Positions 33,201-40,314 of a DNA stretch of 64,000 nucleotides are shown here, piece by piece. This DNA is from Planctomycetaceae bacterium (lineage in GTDB: Bacteria; Planctomycetota; Planctomycetia; Pirellulales; Pirellulaceae). Location of the stretch: the NCBI GenBank assembly GCA_947463915.1, contig CANHVO010000001.1, positions 37,359-101,358 on the forward strand. The letters are read 5' to 3'. The first letter of the stretch is position 1. Each line of letters opens with the position of its first letter. The position numbers and the translations under genes were made by a program. A model generated the notes under the pieces. That model was not told where the DNA came from. It saw only the letters and a program-made list of their open reading frames with translations, and made no database searches.

Positions 33201-36200
33201 GTGAATACGACGTCGGCGAACCGCCCATCATCGATGCAGTTGTTTTTTTGGACTTGAATCGAGATGGATTCGCCAGCAACGATGAACCGCGTTCACGGAC
33301 CGATGCGGAGGGTCGTTATCATTTTTCGAACGCGGCGTCTCAGCTATCTCACGTCATACAAGTTATTGTTCCCATCGGCTTTGAGCTTGTCACCCCCGGT
33401 CGCGAACAAGGCTTTGTCATAGAACGGTTTTTACCTGCCGGCGGATCGTTGACCGATTTGGATTTTGCCCTCAAGCCAGTTCAAAGCGTGGCTCAATCGA
33501 GCGATTCGGCGGTGAGTGGGCGGCTGTACGATGATCGCAATGGGAATAAGATCTACGATGCAGTGGATGTTCCTATTGCGAATCGTGAAGTCTACCTCGA
33601 TGCGACGAATTTTGGGGTACGCGATGCGAATGAGCCGCGGGTGCTAACTGATGCTCAAGGCTTTTATTCGATGAGCGGTCTCAGCTCGCGAACCGTCGCT
33701 GTAGCCACCACACTTGATTCGAGTCTGGTCCATGTGACGCCACTAGGAAGTAATTTCACGCTCCAAAAATCTCCGCTTTACAGCTCGGTTCGCCCCTTTA
33801 GTAACCCTCAAGCGATCGCGTCGGGAGACTTTAACGCAGATGGATTACTAGATGTTGCGCTAGCTCTCAGTGAAGCCAATAAACTAAGTATTCGATTGAA
33901 TAACGGCCTGGGCGGATTCCTTTCTACGGAGATCGATGTCGATCTCGGGAGCAATGGAACCGGTCCGACTTCTCTGGTCGTGGGCCAGTTTGATACTGAC
34001 TCGAAATTGGACGTTGCGTTGACAGCTAACTTTTCGTCAAAGGTTATCGTACTGCTGAACTTCGACCCTACAAACCGAACCTTCGGCTCCCAATCGGCCG
34101 TGAATGTCGGCCTGCTGCCAATTGATCTCGTCACTGGTCAGTTCGGTGGTGATCCCAAGCTTGACCTAGCGATTGTAAACCAAGGAAGTTCCACCGTTGC
34201 TTCGACTGTCCAGTTGCTTACCAATAACGGGAATGGTGTATTCACCGCTGGCCCCCCGATTGCAACAGGTGGCAAAACCTCCGTCTCCCTCGTCGCTGGC
34301 AATTTTGCAGGAGATCCATCGACAGATATCGCCATCGTGAATGCCAGTCCATTAACAACCAATACTCCTAACGGTGGTGTGACAGTGCTCCGTGGCAACG
34401 GTGCCGGAGGATTATCGCTCGAGCCGAGCTACTACCAGGTCGGTGCCGTTCCGATCGATTCCGTGACGGCTGATTTCAATGGCGATGCTCGCCCCGATAT
34501 GGCTGTGGCGAACTTCAGTTCGAATTCGATCTCAATCCTACTTGGCCAAGCCAACGGAACCTTTCGCGTCCAAACGGCAATTCTGGGAACGGCTAGCGGT
34601 GCTTTTGATATCACCGTTGGTGACATCGATAACGACGGCGATATGGATGTGATTGCAAGTAATCTGGTCGATCGTAACATCTCCATTTTCCGCAATGTGG
34701 GTGTCAATCCGTCGAATGGAGATGTCCTGTTTGAGCCGCTGGAAAATGTTGGATTAGGGCAGTTTTCGCTTGCACAGCGAATGCCGCTGGTGGTTGGAAA
34801 TTTTGACAACGACAGATCGGGGCCTGGAGGAACCGGAACACTCGACATCGTTACCATTCCACAGCGAACCGACACGCTGCATGTCCTTAACAATAAGCTG
34901 GTCAATGGTAGTCGGCGTGTTGCATTGACGGGAACGAATAGCGTTTCCGGTTTGGATTTTATTATCAAGTCCGCAATCCTTTCGCCGTCCTTTGACGAAA
35001 TTGCAAATCCATCTCCGATCGTCGAGGATGCAACGGAACAGACAATCCAGATTGGAGGGATCAAAAAAGGAAGGGCTACTGGACCTTCGTTGCGTTTCAC
35101 CGCAAAGAGTTCCAATCCGTCGTTAGTGGCGAGTCCATCGATTTCATTTGTGGATGGAAGTGCGAGTGCTTCCATTCGCTATACTACGTTGCAGAATGCC
35201 AATAGTACTTCGGTGATCTCTGTTCGCGCTGTCGAAGCTGGGGCGAACCAGATCTTTGACGACGGTGACGATGGGATTTTCGAACGATCGTTTACGGTCA
35301 CCGTTCTAGCCGTCAACGATGCACCGAGCATGACGACTCCAACTGAATTGGCCGTTTCACAGAAGGCTGGTTCAAAAACCGTTTCGAACTTTGTCACTGG
35401 TATCTCCACAGGTGGCGGAAGTGATGAACAGAATCAAGTGCTGTCTGCTTTTACAGTCACTGCAGATGCAAGCTTCTTTGTTGTGCAGCCCTCCATCTCC
35501 AGCACCGGCACTCTTTCATTTACCCCAAGCCCCAATAAATCAGGCAATGTTTTTGTCACCGTGAAGCTCACCGATAATGGTGGGGTTTCCAATGGCGGTG
35601 TCGATTCGACCACCAATAATTTCGTAATCAACATTTTGCCGGTGAATGATCCACCTTCGTTCCAATTGACAGGCAGTACCTCGCTCCAAGCCGTGAATGG
35701 ACCGAACACTCTAATAGGATTTACTACTGGCTTTTCACCAGGTGGTGGCGAAGATGAGCTCTCACAAGTTGTCTCAGACTATTTAGTTTCGGTAGACTCG
35801 CCATGGTTATTTGCCGTGTTGCCGTCCATTTCGAATGACGGGACACTGAGATTTACTCCGGCAACCGATCGCAACGGGATAGCTACCGTTACGGTCCGAG
35901 TTCGCGATAATGGAGGGACGCTCAATGGAGGTGTCGACATGTCAAGCAGTCAAAACTTTAGCATAACCGTTGGTACGGCGCAATCGCTGACCCTCAATGC
36001 GACGGAGCTTGGACCGCATGAGATCGCCATCAGGAACGGACTGCTCGTCGTCACAGCCCGCGGGGCATCGATTCGCAGTGTTCCTTTGGCTGAATTAACC
36101 AAGGTGACGACCATCGATGGCAGTGGCGGAAAGCTTTTTGAAGTGGCATTGCCTGCCAGCAATCTACTTGGCATGGTCCGATTTACCGGCGTAAGCAATC

Positions 36201-36847
36201 CGATCGAGCTCATTGCAGAACGAAGCGCGGTCGATTTGAGCATTTTGACGTCGGACAAACTATTTGGAATTGGGCTTGTTGATTTGCGTGCGGTCGGAGC
36301 GAATTCCCTGGCGTTTCAAGCGTCGAATATCAATGCGATCAATGGCTCGAAGAAACTTCGCATTTTGATGGACCGCGAGGATTCACTTTCGATACCTGGA
36401 AACTGGCTTGCGCAGACTGGACGACTGGAAAATGGCGTCTGGGTGCAGCCGTTCACGAATGCGGGGGCCAAAATCGAGGTGATTAGCGAAACTCCTTGGC
36501 AGAACAAAGTGAATAGATTCGATATCGATGGAGACCAAGCCGTAAGTCCATTGGATGCACTGGTATTGGTAAACCTGATCAACGCCAACACTTTTCCAAA
36601 CGGTCAGCTTCCTGCACGCGGCAGTACTCAACCGGATGGCTTCTTTGATCCCGACGGCGACAATTTGTTGGGCCCGTTGGATGTGCTTTCGCTGATCAAC
36701 GAAATCAATCGCGGCAGCGGTGCTGGCAGCGAAGGAGAGGGCGAGGAACGGTCGGATTGGGTAGACCAAGTCATGGTGTTGGAGTTTGGGGATTTGGAGG
36801 CAATTTCTTCAAATTTTTCAAAACGCAAGCTTGAAAATCGTCGCTAA
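27299..36847 (+). CDS. Giant subtilase / beta-helix / propeller / FG-GAP / dockerin protein 4
   Basis: 3182 residues, 164 bp after giant gene 3. N-terminus with LEQRAMLASD (LEPR-XLL type). Subtilisin-like triad Asp200, His333 (GHGTHVAG) and Ser515 (NGTSMATPH), with the same Asp-rich EF-hand-like loops between Asp and His. Beta-helix (about 701-940), propeller 1 (about 954-1331, seven blades), end of beta-helix (ending PDIGAFE), split SdrD_B-like domain enclosing propeller 2 (about 1538-1928, seven blades), two further SdrD_B-like modules, FG-GAP repeats, VNDAP modules, C-terminal beta domain, dockerin (about 3073-3141) and tail WVDQVMVLE...KRKLENRR. The role is inferred as an extracellular, dockerin-anchored serine protease; the substrate cannot be read from the sequence. 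The FG-GAP to VNDAP part is closest to protein 1, the protease to protein 3. Confidence 0.93.
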   Translation: MPSKDLHSTNARKNHKRTRRTRFLFELLEQRAMLASDLHATSIPFHWFESNHSVDRVPVAELARVDKLLPEGVAGPVAPALGEWIVQLTDDSANSVNSFEQAAKALNQDANTFTIICGLGSKGSLLVRGTGSTKVSIEASLSHNSNVQSFSLNQLIQGQSTTPNDPEFVAGLMPGMEKIDATNAWDVTRGSSSTVVGVVDGGIDPTHPDLYLNIWINQGELTNKYLDDVGPKLTDIDGDGLITFYDLNNVTRATTAPYALTFNGYTTGPNASFVADKNNNGRIDAIDLLEDPNWADGFDTDNNGFFDDFFGVNFRVGSGDPFAANNPSDELGHGTHVAGTIGAIGGNATGVVGVNWQTSLMSLRILDNNNQGDSGAAIRAINYAREMREQYRVDTIGRVTQGANVRVLNNSWGQPGGYEVSLEAAIHDSSDAGIIFVAAAGNGNFIGQGVDNDRTPFYPASYDVPGLIAVAASDPTDRPAGFTNFGAQSVDLFAPGVGIRSTLPGGGYGSANGTSMATPHVAGTAALVWSAFPEATVAEVQKAILSKVAPIANGSLFASTGGRLSASKAIIADVFAPAARLIAKQNITTAGGTSTEFTVQYFHRKGINAATIGNDDILVKRQWGSTGPLSVTLKPNSITSTSTSVNATYILTAPGGVWDPEDFGDYVVETTAGGVVSSETGQSTQSREIGLFNVRINDPSFIYVQSNFDKPGNGSLREAIATANAAGAFRTIILETGTYLLEIPFQADPNSTFPQSISSTLVDLPPNLGAWSGEGTGDFDITGSVRIIGNQNDLTTIDAQRLDRVFKVHAGGFLELDRVTIRGGNSPPNQGGGGVLSLGELRLNNTIVRGNRALGNDPIDLIGGGGIATWGGGVQLSESWIDGNEADFGGAFFATGDADFFIDRSTISNNQGGGVHSHSHFTNTIVNSTFSENVGGKGAIFNSRNSFEGNSFAPVISADGRFVAFESESGTLVPGDTNSVSDIFVYERATGRIERVSVASDGTQADSFSFEPSISADGRFIAYRSHASNLVPADTNGSRDIFVFDRLTRQTTRVSVSSTGAQVPAGSRTEQPAISADGRYVAFWSNANNLVSNDTNGNVDVFVRDLLNQTTERVSLTSGNFQISGDSLGVSISDDGRFVTFTTDANNVVSGDTDSIISVFLRDRSANSTLRVADGEKPQLSGNGRFIAFQSSSPLVVSGDTNNTSDVFVYDIANFSLERISKSAAGTQGNGGSSDPKLSRDGKYVVFNSAANNLVSADLNDASDLFIRNRTTNSVFRIPSGSGSSGPGFGFSQPSIDAEGRFIAFDSSLDSLLFPDNNQLADIYLYDAFNQTASAVTVFSSGALQVEQVSVVDASQANYAVTGKVILTDALLVNAIFDRSPGVTSTNVISKSDAGAFAIGPLKRRNYLPPVRPLLAGNPAIDKGTPSFQGRVDQWGRIRTTPDIGAFEAIEASISGTVYVDLNQNQLRESDEPVISDAFVSVNSVSLADSNSLGGYAIDDLSRGKTIVGIQPPGLFQSSKAKLQIIPPLAANNTRGTNGASSADGRFFAFESDADNLVPADTNGNSDVFLFDRLRNTTIRVNTSLSGSQANDQAFSPVMSTDGRFIAYLSRASNLVLGDTSSVMDVFLFDRETSSTQRINLGPNGVEANQDTISIAMSANGRFIAYNSLASNIAAGDTNDKYDFFVFDRVNRTTEYIPTSLTSQNFFISGDLKISGDGRYLTFSSNAGTIVSGDTNNNFDIFVYDRVTKAFDRVSVNSTGGQVNGDSLYPDLSFDGRYVVYQSSAVDIVSGDNNDSQDVFWFDRITREVKLLSKANNGSQALDFSFEANISGDGRFVAFSSFASNLIPDDTNGNPDVFVVDLTTNQLVRASNTVDGKQAISAGSGNGSSSPKLSVDGQFLTFLSSASNLVPGDSNQGPDGFFVANPLADGARQLTLVPGDQIVDLDFPLIAQAGNLSGRLFVDTVLNSEYDVGEPPIIDAVVFLDLNRDGFASNDEPRSRTDAEGRYHFSNAASQLSHVIQVIVPIGFELVTPGREQGFVIERFLPAGGSLTDLDFALKPVQSVAQSSDSAVSGRLYDDRNGNKIYDAVDVPIANREVYLDATNFGVRDANEPRVLTDAQGFYSMSGLSSRTVAVATTLDSSLVHVTPLGSNFTLQKSPLYSSVRPFSNPQAIASGDFNADGLLDVALALSEANKLSIRLNNGLGGFLSTEIDVDLGSNGTGPTSLVVGQFDTDSKLDVALTANFSSKVIVLLNFDPTNRTFGSQSAVNVGLLPIDLVTGQFGGDPKLDLAIVNQGSSTVASTVQLLTNNGNGVFTAGPPIATGGKTSVSLVAGNFAGDPSTDIAIVNASPLTTNTPNGGVTVLRGNGAGGLSLEPSYYQVGAVPIDSVTADFNGDARPDMAVANFSSNSISILLGQANGTFRVQTAILGTASGAFDITVGDIDNDGDMDVIASNLVDRNISIFRNVGVNPSNGDVLFEPLENVGLGQFSLAQRMPLVVGNFDNDRSGPGGTGTLDIVTIPQRTDTLHVLNNKLVNGSRRVALTGTNSVSGLDFIIKSAILSPSFDEIANPSPIVEDATEQTIQIGGIKKGRATGPSLRFTAKSSNPSLVASPSISFVDGSASASIRYTTLQNANSTSVISVRAVEAGANQIFDDGDDGIFERSFTVTVLAVNDAPSMTTPTELAVSQKAGSKTVSNFVTGISTGGGSDEQNQVLSAFTVTADASFFVVQPSISSTGTLSFTPSPNKSGNVFVTVKLTDNGGVSNGGVDSTTNNFVINILPVNDPPSFQLTGSTSLQAVNGPNTLIGFTTGFSPGGGEDELSQVVSDYLVSVDSPWLFAVLPSISNDGTLRFTPATDRNGIATVTVRVRDNGGTLNGGVDMSSSQNFSITVGTAQSLTLNATELGPHEIAIRNGLLVVTARGASIRSVPLAELTKVTTIDGSGGKLFEVALPASNLLGMVRFTGVSNPIELIAERSAVDLSILTSDKLFGIGLVDLRAVGANSLAFQASNINAINGSKKLRILMDREDSLSIPGNWLAQTGRLENGVWVQPFTNAGAKIEVISETPWQNKVNRFDIDGDQAVSPLDALVLVNLINANTFPNGQLPARGSTQPDGFFDPDGDNLLGPLDVLSLINEINRGSGAGSEGEGEERSDWVDQVMVLEFGDLEAISSNFSKRKLENRR

Positions 36848-36955
36848 GCCTATCGTAGTTTCCAATTTTTGTATTGGCGTCTAGCTTAAACGCAAACGCT
36901 AGTTGTGATTTGATGATTCGCGACCTTAAACGCGGCTCAACCGGAAAATTGCCAC

Positions 36956-39900
36956 ATGAATATCGCTGAAGAAGTTGCAATCGCGTTCCTTGCCGCCGAT
37001 AGAGGCTTTGTCGATCAGAAAAAACTCGGCGAATCGATTCGCAAATGGTTAGAAAATGCGTCTGATCGCGGGCTGTGCGAATATTTCACGGAAATCGGTC
37101 TGTTGACGGCGATTCAAGTTCGCGATCTTAAAGGTGAGTTCCAAACCGTCATTCCTGCCTCGGGCGGAGAAACGGATGAATTTCAGACGAAAGATTGGGG
37201 AGCAGGTACCGGCGATACCCAATCAAATGCAGTCGCGACGAAAGATGACCATTCTCGGTTTCAAATTATCAAGCAATACGCAAAGGGTGGGCTTGGAGTC
37301 GTGTATCTTGCGCACGATGCCCAATTGCAACGCGATGTAGCACTCAAGCAGATCCGAGGAGACCGCGATCGGGATTCATTGAGCGAAACTAAGTTTCTTC
37401 TCGAGGCCGAAATAACAGGACAACTGGAACATCCAGGAATTGTTCCCGTTTACGCATTGGGAACAGACAGCAACGGGAGCCCCTATTACGCGATGCGCTT
37501 CATTCGCGGCCAAGAGTTCAAGAAAATCATTCAGCAATTTCACGAGGCCAGGAAAGGCACAAAAGCTGCGTTAGATGGTGTTCCGTTTCGACAGTTGTTG
37601 CGTCGATTTCTCGATGTATGCAATGCCATCGACTATGCTCACTCCCGAGGTATTTTGCATCGCGATCTTAAGCCGGCGAATGTCATGATTGGGAGTCACG
37701 GCGAAACCTTGGTTGTCGACTGGGGACTTGCCAAAATACTTGCAAATCAGACGGCGCCCGATTCGGATGAAAATAATGCCCCTGAAGAATACAAACAAAA
37801 GCGTGTGCGATTTTCAGGCACAAATTCGGACACCATGCAGGGGAGCTTCAGCGGGACGCTTGCTTATGCACCACCAGAGCAGCTGATGGGATTGATCGAG
37901 GAGCTGTGTCCCGCGTCGGACGTGTACAGCTTAGGCGCTATACTATTCGAGCTTATGACCAATCGAATACCGCTTTCCCAAAAGCCCGAGTCTTTGGCTC
38001 AAGTCGTGGAATGGACTCGCAATCCCGATTTTGCAAACCCTCGCCGATTTGATTCCGAGATACCAAAATCGCTCGCGATGATCTGCAAAAAGGCAATGAC
38101 TTTCGAGATCGCTACTCGTTACCCAACGGCTAGAGAGTTGGCCATCGACATTGAAAGATGGTTGGCTGACGAGAGGGTTATTGCGTTTGGCGAACGTGAG
38201 CCCGTCAGTGAAATGATTGGCCGATTAATGCGACGCTATCGTCGCTGGACGGTACCTGTCGTCGCTGCCATCCTATTTTCAACGATCGTCGCGATGGTTG
38301 GCGCGTGGTTAATAAACAGCGCACGAATTCAGGAACTCCTGGCAAAAGATTCCGCAATTCAAAACAAGAACGATGCTGTTAATCGAATCGGGGTTGCGAG
38401 AAGTGCAATCGACACGCTTCTGGTTGGTAGCACGGAATCTCTCGGCGATTTTCCAGCCGCGCGCGATCTGCAAAAACGGCTATACGAAGTTGCCGCGAAT
38501 GACTACGCAAAAATGAGTTCGAGCAAATCGAACGACCCAGAGTTGGAACTGGAGCGACTGCGAGCGCTGGTTCGCGTTGCAGATATTCAAATGTTGCAAT
38601 CCGAATACGACGAAGCCCAGAGGAACTATCGAATGGCGATAGCCGAACTTCAAACTCGAATAGATAAACCTGCGAGCGACGATCGCATTGCTCTGCTTTG
38701 GAGAGTTGAGTTAGCTAAGACAATTGGAAGATTTGCTTTCGCGCTGGATAATCTAGAAGGGATGTCTGAAGAGTCGAAAAACCAGTTTGCGATCGCTATA
38801 GCCCAGTTAAGGTTACTGGCTGTTACCTATCCCAAATCGAGCGAAGTGCATGTTACATTAGGCAAGACGCTCATTAGAGCCGTCAACTCGAAGTTAATGA
38901 CTGAAAAGCCTGCAGACGCACTTCAAATGATTGACGAGGCATTGGCATCATTAAAGGATGGCGACCTAGCACAAGATAGTGCTCTCTCCTTGCTACGTAT
39001 CCAAGCGATCCAGAACAGGGCGCAAGCGCTTGGAAGACTGAATCGAAATGACGAGGCCCTCGCCACCATCGAGAGGTCTCTTTCTTTGATCTCTGACTTT
39101 GTGAACAATAACAAGGCTGAAAGAACCTGGTTCAATGCACAGGCAGATTCCCGAGTGATCAAGGCAGGAATTCATCGCAGAATAGGTGACTTCAAAACAG
39201 CCTCGCAGAATTTGGCAATTGCGTTGGAGACATACAATCAATTGAGAAAGGAATGGCCAGACAACTTGGATTATCGTGCCTTGGCCGCCTCAGCTTCAAC
39301 GAATGTGGGACTTTTGCTTTTGGATGAAAATCGGCCACTTGATGCGATCCACTATTTTAAAACTTCTCGCATCGAATTTTGGGAACTTCAAACTGATTAT
39401 CCGAGCATCGAACGATACGTAGAGGGATTAGGCACCGCGTTAAGTGGACTCGGACAAGCTGAACTCCGCTCGAACGAGGATGCCGAGTTGCCGATAGCGA
39501 TTCTAAGCGAGAGTGATCAAACGTTTAGCTCGCGGGCGACGCTATACCTTGAATCGGATCTTCCTGAAAACGTAAAAAAGCCTTTCCAAGTATATTATTC
39601 CCAAAAAGCAGCTACGGCACGAGGGCAATTGGCTCAAGCGTATCAGCGAGCAGGAGACAAGCCAAAAGCGAGGCTACTCTATAGTGAATCTGCGTCTCTT
39701 TTTCAGCATCAGATCGATCGCGGTCTCGAGACTTCTGATCTTCAATATGCAATCGCAGAAGTGGAATGGCGAAGAGGACAGCTTGAGTGGGATGATAACG
39801 ATCAGGAGGAAGCAAATAGATTGATCTCATCCTCGATGGATCGCATGAGGACACTTGTCCAAAACCATTCTGATAACGCGCAGTACCGCTTTCGGCTCGC

Positions 39901-40270
39901 TGAAGTACTTATTCACAGTCCTGACGTAACAATGGAACACTCGCAAGAGGCGGACAAGCATTTGAAGATCGCTGCCGAATTGCAGCCAGAAAATTTGCAG
40001 CTCAAGAATTTATGGTCAGAAGTAAAAGTTCGGCTCAACGAGATCGAACTGGCGAAAAAATTGCTTGCACAAATCCTTGAAGATCGTAGCAGCAGGTCTG
40101 CACGTGACTTTGGGGTTTTGGCGATGATCGATTGCCAATCTGGCAATCGCGAAGGTGCAAACGCAAATCTTTCAAGTTGTCGCGAACTGGTAACATCCCA
40201 ACAACCCTACGATCCCGACCTACATCGATGGATGCGATCGATCAAGCTGAGTATAGATGCGATGCAGTGA
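36956..40270 (+). CDS. Membrane Ser/Thr protein kinase with TPR-rich C-terminal domain
   Basis: 1104 residues. A helical N-terminal segment (about 1-100) precedes a Hanks-type kinase domain: glycine loop GGLGVVYLA, VALKQI lysine near residue 131, catalytic HRDLKPAN near 235-242. The metal motif is DWG rather than DFG (VVDWGLAK, about 254-256), a common bacterial variant, and PPE replaces APE. One membrane segment at about 430-451 (VPVVAAILFSTIVAMVGAW). The rest is helical repeats of TPR type, predicted on the other side of the membrane as an input or interaction domain. It starts 108 bp after giant gene 4 on the same strand, so co-transcription is possible but unproven. The stop is 44 bp from the convergent cyclase gene. 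Likely a sensor kinase; its target is unknown. Confidence 0.9.
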   Translation: MNIAEEVAIAFLAADRGFVDQKKLGESIRKWLENASDRGLCEYFTEIGLLTAIQVRDLKGEFQTVIPASGGETDEFQTKDWGAGTGDTQSNAVATKDDHSRFQIIKQYAKGGLGVVYLAHDAQLQRDVALKQIRGDRDRDSLSETKFLLEAEITGQLEHPGIVPVYALGTDSNGSPYYAMRFIRGQEFKKIIQQFHEARKGTKAALDGVPFRQLLRRFLDVCNAIDYAHSRGILHRDLKPANVMIGSHGETLVVDWGLAKILANQTAPDSDENNAPEEYKQKRVRFSGTNSDTMQGSFSGTLAYAPPEQLMGLIEELCPASDVYSLGAILFELMTNRIPLSQKPESLAQVVEWTRNPDFANPRRFDSEIPKSLAMICKKAMTFEIATRYPTARELAIDIERWLADERVIAFGEREPVSEMIGRLMRRYRRWTVPVVAAILFSTIVAMVGAWLINSARIQELLAKDSAIQNKNDAVNRIGVARSAIDTLLVGSTESLGDFPAARDLQKRLYEVAANDYAKMSSSKSNDPELELERLRALVRVADIQMLQSEYDEAQRNYRMAIAELQTRIDKPASDDRIALLWRVELAKTIGRFAFALDNLEGMSEESKNQFAIAIAQLRLLAVTYPKSSEVHVTLGKTLIRAVNSKLMTEKPADALQMIDEALASLKDGDLAQDSALSLLRIQAIQNRAQALGRLNRNDEALATIERSLSLISDFVNNNKAERTWFNAQADSRVIKAGIHRRIGDFKTASQNLAIALETYNQLRKEWPDNLDYRALAASASTNVGLLLLDENRPLDAIHYFKTSRIEFWELQTDYPSIERYVEGLGTALSGLGQAELRSNEDAELPIAILSESDQTFSSRATLYLESDLPENVKKPFQVYYSQKAATARGQLAQAYQRAGDKPKARLLYSESASLFQHQIDRGLETSDLQYAIAEVEWRRGQLEWDDNDQEEANRLISSSMDRMRTLVQNHSDNAQYRFRLAEVLIHSPDVTMEHSQEADKHLKIAAELQPENLQLKNLWSEVKVRLNEIELAKKLLAQILEDRSSRSARDFGVLAMIDCQSGNREGANANLSSCRELVTSQQPYDPDLHRWMRSIKLSIDAMQ

Positions 40271-40314
40271 TTGGCGACGGCCTCAGTTTACCAATGTATT
40301 CGGCCAGATAGCCA

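Noticed and set aside
34432-35175. Antisense ORF of 247 aa inside giant gene 4 (with similar ones at 5697-6320, 7996-8616, 15000-15587 and 26247-26798)
   Set aside because: These lie wholly within sense genes with recognised domains. Similar antisense frames at equivalent places in paralogues follow from sense-strand homology.
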